Assembly: GCA_958295685.1 (NCBI GenBank)
Contig: OY282365.1
Coordinates: 1,426,001 to 1,490,000, forward strand
Length of the DNA: 64,000 nucleotides
Source of the DNA: an uncultured Dehalococcoidia bacterium
GTDB taxonomy: Bacteria > Chloroflexota > Dehalococcoidia > Lucifugimonadales > CATQGZ01
Reading direction: 5' to 3'
Under the pieces are notes generated by a model that made no database searches, was not told the DNA's origin, and saw only the letters and a list, made by a program, of their open reading frames with translations. The position numbers were made by a program, and so were the translations under genes. Positions 8,740-17,026 of this stretch are shown here, piece after piece; within the stretch, counting starts at the first letter, position 1, and each line of letters starts with the position of its first letter.

Positions 8740-10700
8740 CCGGGCCCGGCCGACTCCCGACGAACCCGCTCCACCCGGATGGCCTCCTCCAGCCCCGGAA
8801 TCTGAGCCGCGCCCTCATGAGCCTCGATCGATGACCCCTCGAAGTCGCTCCCGATCGGCTCGAAGCGTCCGCCCAGGTGCCCGGCCAGAAACGCCTCCGC
8901 CGCCGCCGTGAACGACATGTTGTTCTCCGGCCTGCCGAACCCGTGGCCCTCGTCGGGATAGACAAGATAGGTGACAGGGATCCCCCTCTCCCTCATCGCC
9001 TCCACGATCTGGTCCGACTCCGCCCGCTTGACCCGCGGATCGTTGGCGCCGTGACCGATGAGCAGCGGCCTCCTGATCCGCTCCACGTGCGTGAGCGGCG
9101 ACCGCTCGGCCAGCAGCGCGCGGCCTGCCTCGGTCCGCGAGTCCCCGATCCGCGTCGCCCCCATCTCGATCGCCGGCCTCCAGTAGGGCGGTATCGACTC
9201 GACCATCGTGATCAGATTCGACGGCCCCACCAGGTCCACCCCGCACGCAAAGAAGTCGGGCGTCATCGAGAGGCCCGCCAGAACCGCGTACCCGCCGTAG
9301 CTCCCACCCATGACGCCCACCCTATCCGGGTCGGCGATCCCCTCGGAGACCGCCCACCCCACCGCGTCGATCAGGTCGTCCTGCATCCTGCCGCCCCACT
9401 CCAGATTCGCCGCGTTCATGAAGCCCTTGCCCAGACCGCTGGAACCCCGAAAGTTGACGCTCAGAACCGCGTAGCCCCTGTTCGCAAGAAGCTGGTGGAT
9501 CGGATCGAACCCCCACTCGTCACGCCCCCACGGACCGCCGTGAACGTTCAGCGCCATCGGCGCCGGCAGAGACTCCTCTCCCGGGGGAAGCGTGTAGTAG
9601 CAGACCAGATCGAACCCGTCACGGCTCTTCACCACCGCCGAGCGCATCCGCGCCAGGGGCAGCCCGTCCAGGTCGGAGCGGTCGGCGAACAGAAACTCCG
9701 CGCGGCCCGCCCCGCGGTCATACCGGTAGTAGCGCACCGGCCCCGTGTCGACGTGGTAGGCAGCCACCCACACCCCGTCGTCGAGCGTCCTGCTCACCAC
9801 GTCCACGTCGCCCTCGGCCACCGACCGCAGACGCTCCAGATCCGCCGCGACCCCCTCGTCCAGAGCCTCCCACCGCTCCCTCTCGTAGGTGAACGACACG
9901 GCCTGAACCTCGTTATCGGCCGGGTGGAGCATCACGTCGCCGGCGTCCGCCCTAGAGTCCTCCGCCAGAACCGTCTCCACCCCGGTATCCAGGTCGATAG
10001 CCGCCATGACCGCCGTATCACGGCCCCGGCTGTCGGTCAGATAGAGCCTGCCCCCGTCCCTGCCGAACGCCACGGGAACCGTGGTGAGAAGATCCTCCAT
10101 CTCCACCTTCATGAACGGCTCCCACTCACCTCCCTCGGAGAGGGTGAACATCTCGCTGCCGCCGTCGGGCGTGATGCGCATCCCCAGACGCACACGGTAG
10201 TCGTCATCGATCATGAGCTCCGCAAAGTCGTCGTTCCTCAGCAGCAGCGTCCTCTCCGCCGTCGAGATGTCCACTCTGTAGAGGTCGTGGTACTCGGGGT
10301 CGCGGTCGTTCAGCCCGACGACGACCTCCCACGGCAGCTTGTGGCTCACCCCCTGTATCTGCGCGTGAACCCCGGCCAGCGGCGTCAGGTCAGTGGTCTT
10401 CCCGGAGTCCGGATCGACGCAATAGACGTGCCAGTCCTCGTCTCCCGCCCTGTCTTGCACGTACAGAACGTGCCGGGACGTGTACGCCCACAGATAGAAG
10501 CGTATCCCCTTCTCGCGGTCGTCGGTGACAGGCCGGGCCGCCGCCAGGTCCTGAGAGGGGCCGACCCAAACGTTCAGCGCCCCGTCCACAGGCGCCAGAA
10601 AGGCCAGCCATGCGCCGTCCGGACTGATACGGGGCGACGTCCTGTCCGGGTTCCCGAACAGCGCCCGACGCGGGATCAAGGGTATGCTCTGATTCGTCAC
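8736..10700 (-). CDS. S9 family prolyl oligopeptidase-like serine peptidase
   Basis: An N-terminal beta-propeller of about 390 residues (DGAWLAFLAP and WD-like repeats) covers a C-terminal alpha/beta hydrolase. The catalytic Ser is in GGSYGGYAV, the Asp in GHGANDPRV and the His in PDEGHGFGR, so the triad is complete. Such enzymes cleave short peptides or acyl-peptides. No signal peptide is evident, so it is probably cytoplasmic. It overlaps both the kinase gene before it and gatB after it by 4 nt, an unusual companion for gatB, and its role in this operon is unclear. Confidence 0.9.
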   Translation of the reverse strand: MTNQSIPLIPRRALFGNPDRTSPRISPDGAWLAFLAPVDGALNVWVGPSQDLAAARPVTDDREKGIRFYLWAYTSRHVLYVQDRAGDEDWHVYCVDPDSGKTTDLTPLAGVHAQIQGVSHKLPWEVVVGLNDRDPEYHDLYRVDISTAERTLLLRNDDFAELMIDDDYRVRLGMRITPDGGSEMFTLSEGGEWEPFMKVEMEDLLTTVPVAFGRDGGRLYLTDSRGRDTAVMAAIDLDTGVETVLAEDSRADAGDVMLHPADNEVQAVSFTYERERWEALDEGVAADLERLRSVAEGDVDVVSRTLDDGVWVAAYHVDTGPVRYYRYDRGAGRAEFLFADRSDLDGLPLARMRSAVVKSRDGFDLVCYYTLPPGEESLPAPMALNVHGGPWGRDEWGFDPIHQLLANRGYAVLSVNFRGSSGLGKGFMNAANLEWGGRMQDDLIDAVGWAVSEGIADPDRVGVMGGSYGGYAVLAGLSMTPDFFACGVDLVGPSNLITMVESIPPYWRPAIEMGATRIGDSRTEAGRALLAERSPLTHVERIRRPLLIGHGANDPRVKRAESDQIVEAMRERGIPVTYLVYPDEGHGFGRPENNMSFTAAAEAFLAGHLGGRFEPIGSDFEGSSIEAHEGAAQIPGLEEAIRVERVRRESAGPG

Positions 10701-11551
10701 GATTGGCCTCCTCCGGCGGGCCGCGCCTCCGGCCCTCCCGACATACGAGCCTCCACCCGCGCCCTCGTCGGGATGGCCGCCGTCCCAACTCCCTCCACGC
10801 TGAGACTAGCGGCGCAGGCCGCGAATCGCGCCGACTCCAACGGGTCGGATGTCTCCCCGTATCTTATCAGGTATGCCGCCGAGAAGACGTCGCCCGCGCC
10901 CGTCGGATCGACCTCGCGGGCGCGGAACGGCTCGACCCTGTGCCACACTCCCCCGACGTGCGCCCGCGCCCCGGCGGCGCCCTCCGTGACGACGAGCGCC
11001 CCTGCCTGCGGCGCCCACCTCTCGACGTCCCCAACGTCGGCCGCGTCTTCCTTTGAGACTATCGCCGCGTCCACGAACGGCAGGACGTCCCCGCCGTCCC
11101 ACGCCGCCGGACGAACCAGGCCCTCCCCGTCCCTTCGCCTGAGCCACCCCTGAAGACACGCAGCCACCGTGGCCCCAGGGAAAGCGCCGACAAGCCCGCT
11201 GCCGACCTCGCCCATCAGCGGGCCCAGCAGGACCAGGGGCGCGGCCCGAAACTCAGCGGGAACGTCCCGGACGGTCAGCGCACCGGCGACCGACCCCACG
11301 GTCTGGGTCCTCACTCCGGCTCGGTAGCGGTTGCGAAAGACAGTGCTGCGCGCAGACGGTACGCAATGGACTCGCACGCCGGGCAGGGCGCTCGAAGCAT
11401 CCAGATCGGGCCCCGTGCTGGTGAGGAGCGCCGGCCTCGATCCCAGCCTGAGAGCCGCGATGGACGCATACGCCGCGGTGCCGCCAAGCGCCGCGCCCCA
11501 TTCCGTCAGATCCCACGCAAGGTGGCCGACGATGAGAATGTCCGGGATCAC
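10697..11551 (-). CDS. PfkB-family sugar/nucleoside kinase
   Basis: Ribokinase-like fold of 284 aa. GGTAAYASIAAL near the N-terminus is the substrate-side signature, VVTEGAAGA follows, and DPTGAGDVFSAAY near residue 225 carries the anion hole and catalytic Asp. The substrate cannot be predicted. The ATG overlaps the khpB stop by 4 nt and its own stop overlaps the peptidase start, so it is translated as part of the rpmH operon. Confidence 0.85.
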   Translation of the reverse strand: MIPDILIVGHLAWDLTEWGAALGGTAAYASIAALRLGSRPALLTSTGPDLDASSALPGVRVHCVPSARSTVFRNRYRAGVRTQTVGSVAGALTVRDVPAEFRAAPLVLLGPLMGEVGSGLVGAFPGATVAACLQGWLRRRDGEGLVRPAAWDGGDVLPFVDAAIVSKEDAADVGDVERWAPQAGALVVTEGAAGARAHVGGVWHRVEPFRAREVDPTGAGDVFSAAYLIRYGETSDPLESARFAACAASLSVEGVGTAAIPTRARVEARMSGGPEARPAGGGQS

Positions 11552-12207
11552 GGCCCGGCGCCCGGCGGCTCCTCCTTGAGATACACCACCACCTGGCGGG
11601 AGTCGCCGCTGCCCATGCTCTCCGTGACCACCCTGGGATGATCCGCCAGCGCCATATGGACCGCCCGGCGCTCGTCGGCCGGCATCGGCTCCAGCGTGAC
11701 CGAGCGGCCCGAGTCGACCACCCGCTGAGCGACGCGCTCGGCCATGTTCACGACCGACTTGTACCGCCGGGCCTGGTATCCCTCGACGTCGAGCATCAGG
11801 TTGACCCTGGAACCCAGGCGGCGGCTGGCCATGTATCTGACGATGAACTGAAGCGCCTTCAGCGTCTCACCCCGACGCCCGATCAGCAGACCCGCGTCCT
11901 CCCCTTCGAGCTCGAACATCGGCCCGTCTACGTCCTCGTTGTGCGCCTGCTTGAGATTGGCCGAGGCCTCGACGTTCATCTTGTAGATCAGGTTGCTCAG
12001 CAGGTCGGTGGCCGTGGAGACCAACTCGTTCGGAGCCTCGAGAAGCGTGACGCGGACACGCGCAGGCTCGCCCCCCAGGCCGAACAGCCCCGTCTTCCCT
12101 CGACTAATAACGTCGACTTCGACGTCTCCCCTTTCTGCGTCGAGCTCCCTTAGGGCGAGCTCTATCGCCTCCTCCGCTGTCTTGGCCGTCGTCTCGATCT
12201 GATTCAT
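11548..12207 (-). CDS. khpB: KhpB (Jag) RNA-binding protein
   Basis: Visible are an N-terminal Jag domain (AEEAIELALRELDA, GLFGLGGEPARVRV), a KH domain with LIGRRGETLKALQFIVR and a C-terminal R3H domain (MPADERRAVHMALADH). KhpB pairs with KhpA as an RNA chaperone linked to cell elongation. Its place directly after yidC is conserved across bacteria. The start lies about 104 bp inside the 3' end of yidC, an unusually long overlap; MNQIETTAKTAEEA is nevertheless a typical Jag N-terminus. Confidence 0.93.
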   Translation of the reverse strand: MNQIETTAKTAEEAIELALRELDAERGDVEVDVISRGKTGLFGLGGEPARVRVTLLEAPNELVSTATDLLSNLIYKMNVEASANLKQAHNEDVDGPMFELEGEDAGLLIGRRGETLKALQFIVRYMASRRLGSRVNLMLDVEGYQARRYKSVVNMAERVAQRVVDSGRSVTLEPMPADERRAVHMALADHPRVVTESMGSGDSRQVVVYLKEEPPGAGP

Positions 12208-13045
12208 CGTCTGTTGCCTCCTCGGCGGCGGCCGCCGCCTGAGACGGAGCCTCGGCAGAATCCTCGGCTGGACGCCTCAGCGGATTCAGGGACGCCAGTG
12301 ACGCCTGCGACGCCAGTGACGTGAGCGGCGCCCACCCAGTTATAAAGCCCTGCATCACCACACCGACGACGTTGGACACCACCCAGTATATGGCCAGCCC
12401 GCTGGGGAACGTCGTCGTGAAGAATCCGAACATCAAGGGCATCATCCACAGCATCATCCGGTTGGTCGACTGCTGCCTGGGATCGACCGCCGGCATCGTG
12501 GTCATCTTCTGCATGATGAACATCGATGCGCCCACGGCCACCGGAAGCACTGGCGTCCGGTCGGGCACGGCCAGGTCCAGCCACAGGAAGGAACTCTCCA
12601 GAGGCACCACCCCGTGCACCCTCGGAAGCCACGAATACAACCGCTCCGAGAGGCCGACCAGACTCTCGGGAGTGGACGGCAGAGTCTGAAGTATGGCCTG
12701 GTAGAGACCAATCCAGATCGGGAACTGTACGAAGAAAGGCCCCAGGCAGCCGATGGGATTGACGCCCGCCTCCTTGTAAACCTTCATGGTCTCGGAGGCC
12801 CGTTTCTCCCTGTTGTCCCCGTGCTTGGTCTGGATCTCCTTGAGCCTCGGCTGGAGAACCGTCATGGCCTTGAGTGAGCGGCTCTGCTTGACGGTCAGCG
12901 GGAACATGGCCGCGCGGATCAGAATGGTGAAGACCACAACCGTGATCCCGAAGTTCAGGAAGAGGATGCTGTACATCAGGACCAGGCTGTTGATCATCGG
13001 CTCGATGATCACGGTGGTCCATATTGAGCTGACGACTTCTAGCAC
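12104..13045 (-). CDS. yidC: Membrane protein insertase YidC
   Basis: Inserts and folds membrane proteins with or without SecYEG. The 313-aa form lacks the large periplasmic domain of proteobacterial YidC, as in Gram-positives and Chloroflexota. FGITVVVFTILIRAAMFPLT is the first conserved helix, with the functional Arg in it; GCLGPFFVQFPIWIGLYQ and FPSGLAIYW follow. The C-terminus is a very basic tail (RRRKGRRRSRRY) typical of ribosome-contacting YidC tails. It begins with GTG at 13045, overlapping the lipoprotein stop, and its last 104 bp also encode the start of khpB. Confidence 0.94.
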   Translation of the reverse strand: MLEVVSSIWTTVIIEPMINSLVLMYSILFLNFGITVVVFTILIRAAMFPLTVKQSRSLKAMTVLQPRLKEIQTKHGDNREKRASETMKVYKEAGVNPIGCLGPFFVQFPIWIGLYQAILQTLPSTPESLVGLSERLYSWLPRVHGVVPLESSFLWLDLAVPDRTPVLPVAVGASMFIMQKMTTMPAVDPRQQSTNRMMLWMMPLMFGFFTTTFPSGLAIYWVVSNVVGVVMQGFITGWAPLTSLASQASLASLNPLRRPAEDSAEAPSQAAAAAEEATDDESDRDDGQDSGGGDRARPKGARRRKGRRRSRRY

Positions 13046-14316
13046 GATTCGCCGCCTCGGGCGTTAGCGTCTCCGGCGTGATATATCCACTCCTCGTCGA
13101 GGTCTCCGGAGGCGCGGATGGTCAGGGCGCGTATCGTGTTGCCCCGCGCCCCCAGGTAGACGCTCTCGCCGTCCGTGACCAGAGGGGTCCTGATCCTGCT
13201 CTCGATCGTGCAGGCGCCCTCCAGGTCGCCGTCGCCCAGACTCGCGATTCTCACCCGCCCGTCTTCGGACCCAACCACGAGCAGGTCGGACGTGAGCGCC
13301 GGGGCGCCCACGATGCGGCCGTCTGTCTGGAGAACCCACTGCAAATTCCCCGTGCCGAGCTCCAGAGCGTAGAGACTGCCGTCCAAAGAGGGCGCGAAGA
13401 CCATGCCTTGGCCAACGACCGCCGCGCCCCAGTACCAGCCGGAAGCGCCGGTGAAACGCCACTCCTCGACGCCGGTCGCGGCGTTGAGAGCGTAGAACAC
13501 GGAGTCGAAGGAGCCGACGTAGACGCGGCCCGCGGCCACGACGGGCGCGGCCACCACCGCACCGTCGGTCTCAAACTCCCACAACGCCTCTCCGCTGGCC
13601 GCCGAGAGCGCGTAGACCTTGTGATCCAGAGAGCCGAAGTAGGCGACGCCGTCCGACACCGCGGGCGCCGACCACACCTTGCCGCCCGTCTCGAACCTGT
13701 GAAGCTGCCGTATCGAAGCGTCTTCCTCACCCTTGAAAGACAACTCGAAAGACACCTCGAACGTGTACACCCCGCCGTCCGACGAACCCACCATGACGAT
13801 CTGGCAGAGCACCTCCAATTCGGAGGGATCCGAGCAATCCTCGTCGACCACGGCCGGACTGCCCACGATGGGTTCGGGAACCTCCTCCAGAGCGGCCTTC
13901 ACCTCCTCTCTGCCCGCCAGCGTCGGGTCGAGCCAGTTGCTGGGGTCGCCGCTTCCACCCACGTCGAAGACGTACAGGAAGCCGTCGTATCCGCCCACGT
14001 AGAGGGTGTCTCCACCCTGCTCGCTTCCATAAGCAGGGCCCAAGCGGGATAAGTCAGTCTTTGCACTCAGGACCGGCGTGCCGTAGATCGCGCGGCTCCC
14101 CTCTTCGCCCAGCAGTTCGAAGCTCCAGAGTCTCTCGCCCGTCCTCCGGTCGAGCGCGACAAGCTCGCCCTCTTCCGTCCCTGTATAGAGCGCGTCTCCG
14201 ACTATAACGGCCCCGGACCATCCCTCGGGATTATTGATCCTGGCACACCCGGCGAGCGCCAGCAGAATCAGAGGCAGGACGAGCAGTAACCGGACCATGG
14301 ACGGCATGGCCGTCAT
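13039..14316 (-). CDS. BamB-like PQQ-repeat lipoprotein
   Basis: A signal peptide MVRLLLVLPLILLALAGC ends in a lipobox, so the mature protein is probably lipid-anchored outside the membrane. The rest is a beta-propeller of PQQ-type repeats (GELVALDRRTGERLWSF, HKVYALSAASGEALWEF, SVFYALNAATGVEEWRF, SLYALELGTGNLQWVL). BamB shares this fold, but no Bam complex is expected in a monoderm, so the function is open. I place the start at the ATG at 14316, 10 nt after the yidD stop; an ATG at 14349 would overlap yidD by 23 nt. Its place between yidD and yidC suggests a link to membrane protein biogenesis. Confidence 0.8.
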   Translation of the reverse strand: MTAMPSMVRLLLVLPLILLALAGCARINNPEGWSGAVIVGDALYTGTEEGELVALDRRTGERLWSFELLGEEGSRAIYGTPVLSAKTDLSRLGPAYGSEQGGDTLYVGGYDGFLYVFDVGGSGDPSNWLDPTLAGREEVKAALEEVPEPIVGSPAVVDEDCSDPSELEVLCQIVMVGSSDGGVYTFEVSFELSFKGEEDASIRQLHRFETGGKVWSAPAVSDGVAYFGSLDHKVYALSAASGEALWEFETDGAVVAAPVVAAGRVYVGSFDSVFYALNAATGVEEWRFTGASGWYWGAAVVGQGMVFAPSLDGSLYALELGTGNLQWVLQTDGRIVGAPALTSDLLVVGSEDGRVRIASLGDGDLEGACTIESRIRTPLVTDGESVYLGARGNTIRALTIRASGDLDEEWIYHAGDANARGGESC

Positions 14317-14326
14317 CGTCCGGCGC

Positions 14327-14548
14327 TCACGGGACGGGGTCATATCCACTCGTTCCCATAGGTCGACACCTACATATGCGCTTCAGCGCCAGCCAGCCTC
14401 CTCCCATGGACCCATGCCGAGATATGGCCTCGTAGGCATAGCTCGAACACGTAGGCGCGTGACGGCACAGCCCCGGTATGTACGGGGACAGCGCCGCCTG
14501 GTATAGACGAATGGCGGCCAGCGCGAGCTTCTGCACGAGGTGTCTCAA
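14327..14548 (-). CDS. yidD: Membrane protein insertion efficiency factor YidD
   Basis: A small protein (73 aa) with the family core YQAALSPYIPGLCRHAPTCSSYAYEAI, where the spaced cysteines are conserved. It aids YidC-dependent insertion at the inner membrane. Four-nt overlap with rnpA, in the canonical rpmH-rnpA-yidD-yidC order. Confidence 0.92.
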   Translation of the reverse strand: MRHLVQKLALAAIRLYQAALSPYIPGLCRHAPTCSSYAYEAISRHGSMGGGWLALKRICRCRPMGTSGYDPVP

Positions 14549-14901
14549 GGCATCCTGACGCTCGTAGGCCCCTGTTCCAAGAGTCCGGCCCGCCCGAGCA
14601 GACGGACCATCGACCCCATGAGTCTCCGGAAGCTCGCCGACGCCGCGCCCCTACGGGCTACCAGCACCAGATCCCAACCGTGACGCGCTCCGATCTGCCG
14701 CGCGGCTTCGCGGAGCCTTCTCTTCACTCTGTTACGGACGACCGCGCCGCCCACAGCCTTGCTCACGGAGAACCCGAAGCGGCTCACACTCAGGCCGTTG
14801 GGCCGCGCCCGGAGCACGAGAAGCGCGCCGCTCCAACTCTTCCCCTCTCTCCGTACTGCGGCAAAGTCTGATGATCGAGTGAGACGTTGGCCTCTTGACA
14901 T
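14545..14901 (-). CDS. rnpA: Ribonuclease P protein component
   Basis: Basic 118-aa protein that supports the catalytic RNA of RNase P in 5' processing of tRNA. RLTRSSDFAAVRREGKSW at the N-terminus and GGAVVRNRVKRRLREAAR near residue 60 (the RNR motif) are diagnostic. It lies 38 bp after rpmH and overlaps yidD by 4 nt. The RNase P RNA gene was not seen in the window. Confidence 0.93.
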   Translation of the reverse strand: MSRGQRLTRSSDFAAVRREGKSWSGALLVLRARPNGLSVSRFGFSVSKAVGGAVVRNRVKRRLREAARQIGARHGWDLVLVARRGAASASFRRLMGSMVRLLGRAGLLEQGPTSVRMP

Positions 14902-14939
14902 AGATAGGCGCGGGTAGCCGCGCGCCGCGAGCGGGCGGC

Positions 14940-15077
14940 TCAGACCGTCAGCCGCTCCCGTCCCTTGAACATACGACGACGCAGCACGTTCCGGCCGCCC
15001 TGTGTGCTCATTCGCGCCCTGAAGCCGTGTACACGGCTCCTGCGCCGCTTGCGGGGCTGATAAGTCCTCTTAGGCAT
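14940..15077 (-). CDS. rpmH: 50S ribosomal protein L34
   Basis: 45 codons reading MPKRTYQPRKRRRSRVHGF and ending GRERLTV, with RMSTQGGRNVLRRR in the middle: the full L34 signature. It is too short for most ORF finders. It heads the operon that continues through rnpA, yidD and yidC. There is no ribosome-binding site before the ATG, and the promoter's -10 box ends only 8 nt upstream, so the mRNA is probably leaderless. Confidence 0.97.
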   Translation of the reverse strand: MPKRTYQPRKRRRSRVHGFRARMSTQGGRNVLRRRMFKGRERLTV

Positions 15078-15085
15078 TTGCCGAA

Positions 15086-15115
15086 AGTATACCCGTGCGC
15101 GGGCGCGGGTGTCAA
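15086..15115 (-). promoter_or_regulatory. Predicted strong promoter of the rpmH operon
   Basis: TTGACA, an 18-bp spacer and TATACT on the minus strand. Both hexamers are near consensus. The -10 ends 8 nt before the rpmH ATG, so transcription should start at or within a few bases of the start codon. No DnaA-box cluster or oriC-like AT-rich region was noticed beside it. Confidence 0.75.
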
Positions 15116-15194
15116 TTTAGCGCCGCCCCCCAATCCGCGCTCTGAACGACATGCCCACTCCACTCCCCACTGATCACTGTCCCGCGCCCCCCCG

Positions 15195-16501
15195 TGACCT
15201 CAAAATTAATGGTTACCGAAGGAGACAAGTGACCTCAGAATTACGGTTACCGAAGAAGACACAGGGAGGTAACCGTGAACCGCAAGAGCATTCAAGACTA
15301 CATAGCGCGTCAGCAGGACAGATACGTCGCGGCCAACCGGAGTGAGAAGGGCAGGATACTGGACGAGGTGGTGATAGTGACGGGCTGCCACAGGAAGTCG
15401 GCCGTACGGCTGCTCACAGGCCGCAGCCGACCAACCAGAGGTGGACGGGTGGGCAGGCCTGTGGAATACGACTCGAGGGTGGCAGATGCCGCGCTGGTGG
15501 TTCATGAGGCCGCTGGCAGGATAGGGGCCAGACGGCTGCACCCATTCGTGAGTGAACTGACCGCACGACTGGTCGCCCTCGGCGAACTGACCCTGGAGCC
15601 CGACACCCAGAGGCTGCTCGTAAGCGCCAGCCCTGCAACCCTGGAGCGTATGCTGGCCGGCGCCCAACTCCCTGTGAGAAGGAAGTCGAGGAGCCTGACC
15701 AAGCCCGGAACGATGCTCCGCAACCGCATCCAGGTGCGCACCTTCAGCGACTGGAACGACGCCAGGCCAGGCTTTGTCGAGGTGGACACGGTCGCCCACT
15801 GCGGCCCCACCACAAAGGGCTTCCACCTGTGGACCGTGACCGCCGTGGACGTGTCCACGGGATGGATGGAGATGGATGTCGTCTGGGGCAAGACCCAGAC
15901 CCGGGTCGCAGCCGCCATACGGAGGATGCACAGAAGGCTTCCCGTACCACTCCTTGGCCTCGACACCGACAACGGCTCAGAGTTCATCAACAAGGGCCTG
16001 TTGGCATACTGTGAGCACAACGGCATCACCTTCACCAGGAGCAGGCCCTATCGTAAGAACGACAGCGCCCACGTGGAGCAGAAGAACGGAGCCGTCGTTC
16101 GCAGGCTCACAGGACACGCCCGATACTCCTCTGCGCGGGCCTTCAGCAAGCTCAAGGAGGTCTACTCCCTGGCCACACTCCACACCAACTTCTTCCAGCC
16201 GGTCCGAAAGCTGACAGCGAAGGAACGGCATGGCGCCCGCTTGGTGCGTTACCACGACCATGCCATGACTCCATACCATCGCATGCTCGAGAGCGGGGCC
16301 CTGGTGGGGGCGCCCAGAGCCATCCATGAGAAGCTCTACCGCTCGCTCAACCCCCTCTGGCTGAGCCGCCGGATCGATGCCGAAATCGACATGCTGATAG
16401 ACCTGGCATGGCGCCAGGGTGACCCTCTATCATGGTCACCCTCTCGGTAACCACAATTTTGAGGATCATTCCCTCCTTCGGTAACCATAATTATGATGTC
16501 A
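15195..16501. mobile_element. Complete insertion sequence with doubled terminal repeats
   Basis: About 1.3 kb carrying one DDE transposase. Each end holds two copies of a ~28-bp repeat containing GGTTACCGA: left at 15195-15223 and 15230-15257, right (inverted) at 16474-16501 and 16440-16467. Outer and inner copies differ at several bases. The element begins and ends TGAC. GC-rich flanks (gcgccccc on both sides) may hide a short target duplication, which I could not fix. It lies between rpmH and element B1, whose promoter starts 10 bp from the right end. Confidence 0.85.
15275..16450 (+). CDS. DDE (rve-type integrase core) transposase
   Basis: 391 aa. The N-terminal ~120 residues are a helix-turn-helix region (GCHRKSAVRLLTGRSRP). 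The retroviral-integrase-like catalytic core has Asp171 in FVEVDTVAH, Asp230 in LGLDTDNGSEF and Glu268 in HVEQKNGAVVRR, so the D-D-35-E triad is intact. The GTG start has GGGAGGT upstream; that site contains GGTAACC, the reverse complement of the GGTTACC word in the terminal repeats, so transposase binding might damp its own translation or transcription. I did not assign an IS family. Confidence 0.9.
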   Translation: MNRKSIQDYIARQQDRYVAANRSEKGRILDEVVIVTGCHRKSAVRLLTGRSRPTRGGRVGRPVEYDSRVADAALVVHEAAGRIGARRLHPFVSELTARLVALGELTLEPDTQRLLVSASPATLERMLAGAQLPVRRKSRSLTKPGTMLRNRIQVRTFSDWNDARPGFVEVDTVAHCGPTTKGFHLWTVTAVDVSTGWMEMDVVWGKTQTRVAAAIRRMHRRLPVPLLGLDTDNGSEFINKGLLAYCEHNGITFTRSRPYRKNDSAHVEQKNGAVVRRLTGHARYSSARAFSKLKEVYSLATLHTNFFQPVRKLTAKERHGARLVRYHDHAMTPYHRMLESGALVGAPRAIHEKLYRSLNPLWLSRRIDAEIDMLIDLAWRQGDPLSWSPSR

Positions 16502-16510
16502 TGCGCCCCC

Positions 16511-16772
16511 TTGACGACACCGAACCACTGTGCTAGAGTATGCCCATGACACAGCCAGCCCATCTCCCCACAACCAGCCCGCGGCTCCTGAAGTGCCTGT
16601 CGCATAAGTGTCGCAAAGTGTCGCATTAGTGTCGTATTAGTGTCGTATAAGTGTCGTATAAGTGCCGCATAGTGTCGCATAAGTGTCGGCCAAAATCGGC
16701 CCTCCCAGCTACGAAATGGCTGCGAAATGCCCCTAAAATGTGACACTTCGGCAAAAAAATCTCCCGCAGCGG
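16511..16772 (+). repeat. Iteron element B1 with its own promoter
   Basis: TTGACG at 16511, a 17-bp spacer and TAGAGT at 16534 form a promoter. From 16599 to about 16690 there are about eight tandem units of 11 bp (two are 10 bp) of the TGTCGCATAAG type. After them come AATCGGCCCTC, the core CAGCTACGAAATGG (16706-16719), and a segment with TGCGAAA and TGTGACA followed by CGGCAAAA. It is a near-identical inverted copy of B2 and shares its layout with A1-A3, whose array word is different. No convincing protein frame; probably a non-coding transcript or a protein-binding array. Confidence 0.8.
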
Positions 16773-16859
16773 TCTGAGCTAACACGGCGCCGAGGCCCCG
16801 GACGCAAGTACCGCCGCCGCACTCAACCCGATGGGGGGATATGAACTTGGCGCAGCGTG

Positions 16860-16887
16860 TTGACTGGATGCGGGCGGCTGGTACACT
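16860..16887 (+). promoter_or_regulatory. Predicted promoter for the RraA-like gene
   Basis: TTGACT, a 16-bp spacer and TACACT, followed by a leader of about 135 nt to the ATG at 17027. Confidence 0.45.
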
Positions 16888-17026
16888 TGCCGCGCCGGTC
16901 TGCCGGACGGCGTCCCGCACACTCTGGCGGCCGGGGAGCCGTGGCTCTGAACCGGAAAAGCGCGCCGCGCCCCCGGGCAGGCGATGAGCAGATGAGCGGC
17001 ATGAATGCCGCAGAGGAGACAGACCC

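Noticed and set aside
8877..11153. 758-aa plus-strand open frame
   Set aside because: Shadow of the S9 peptidase and kinase in high-GC DNA; rich in His, Arg and Pro without motifs.
16590..16700. CRISPR array at the B1 repeats
   Set aside because: Units are 11 bp, contiguous and lack unique spacers; no cas genes nearby.
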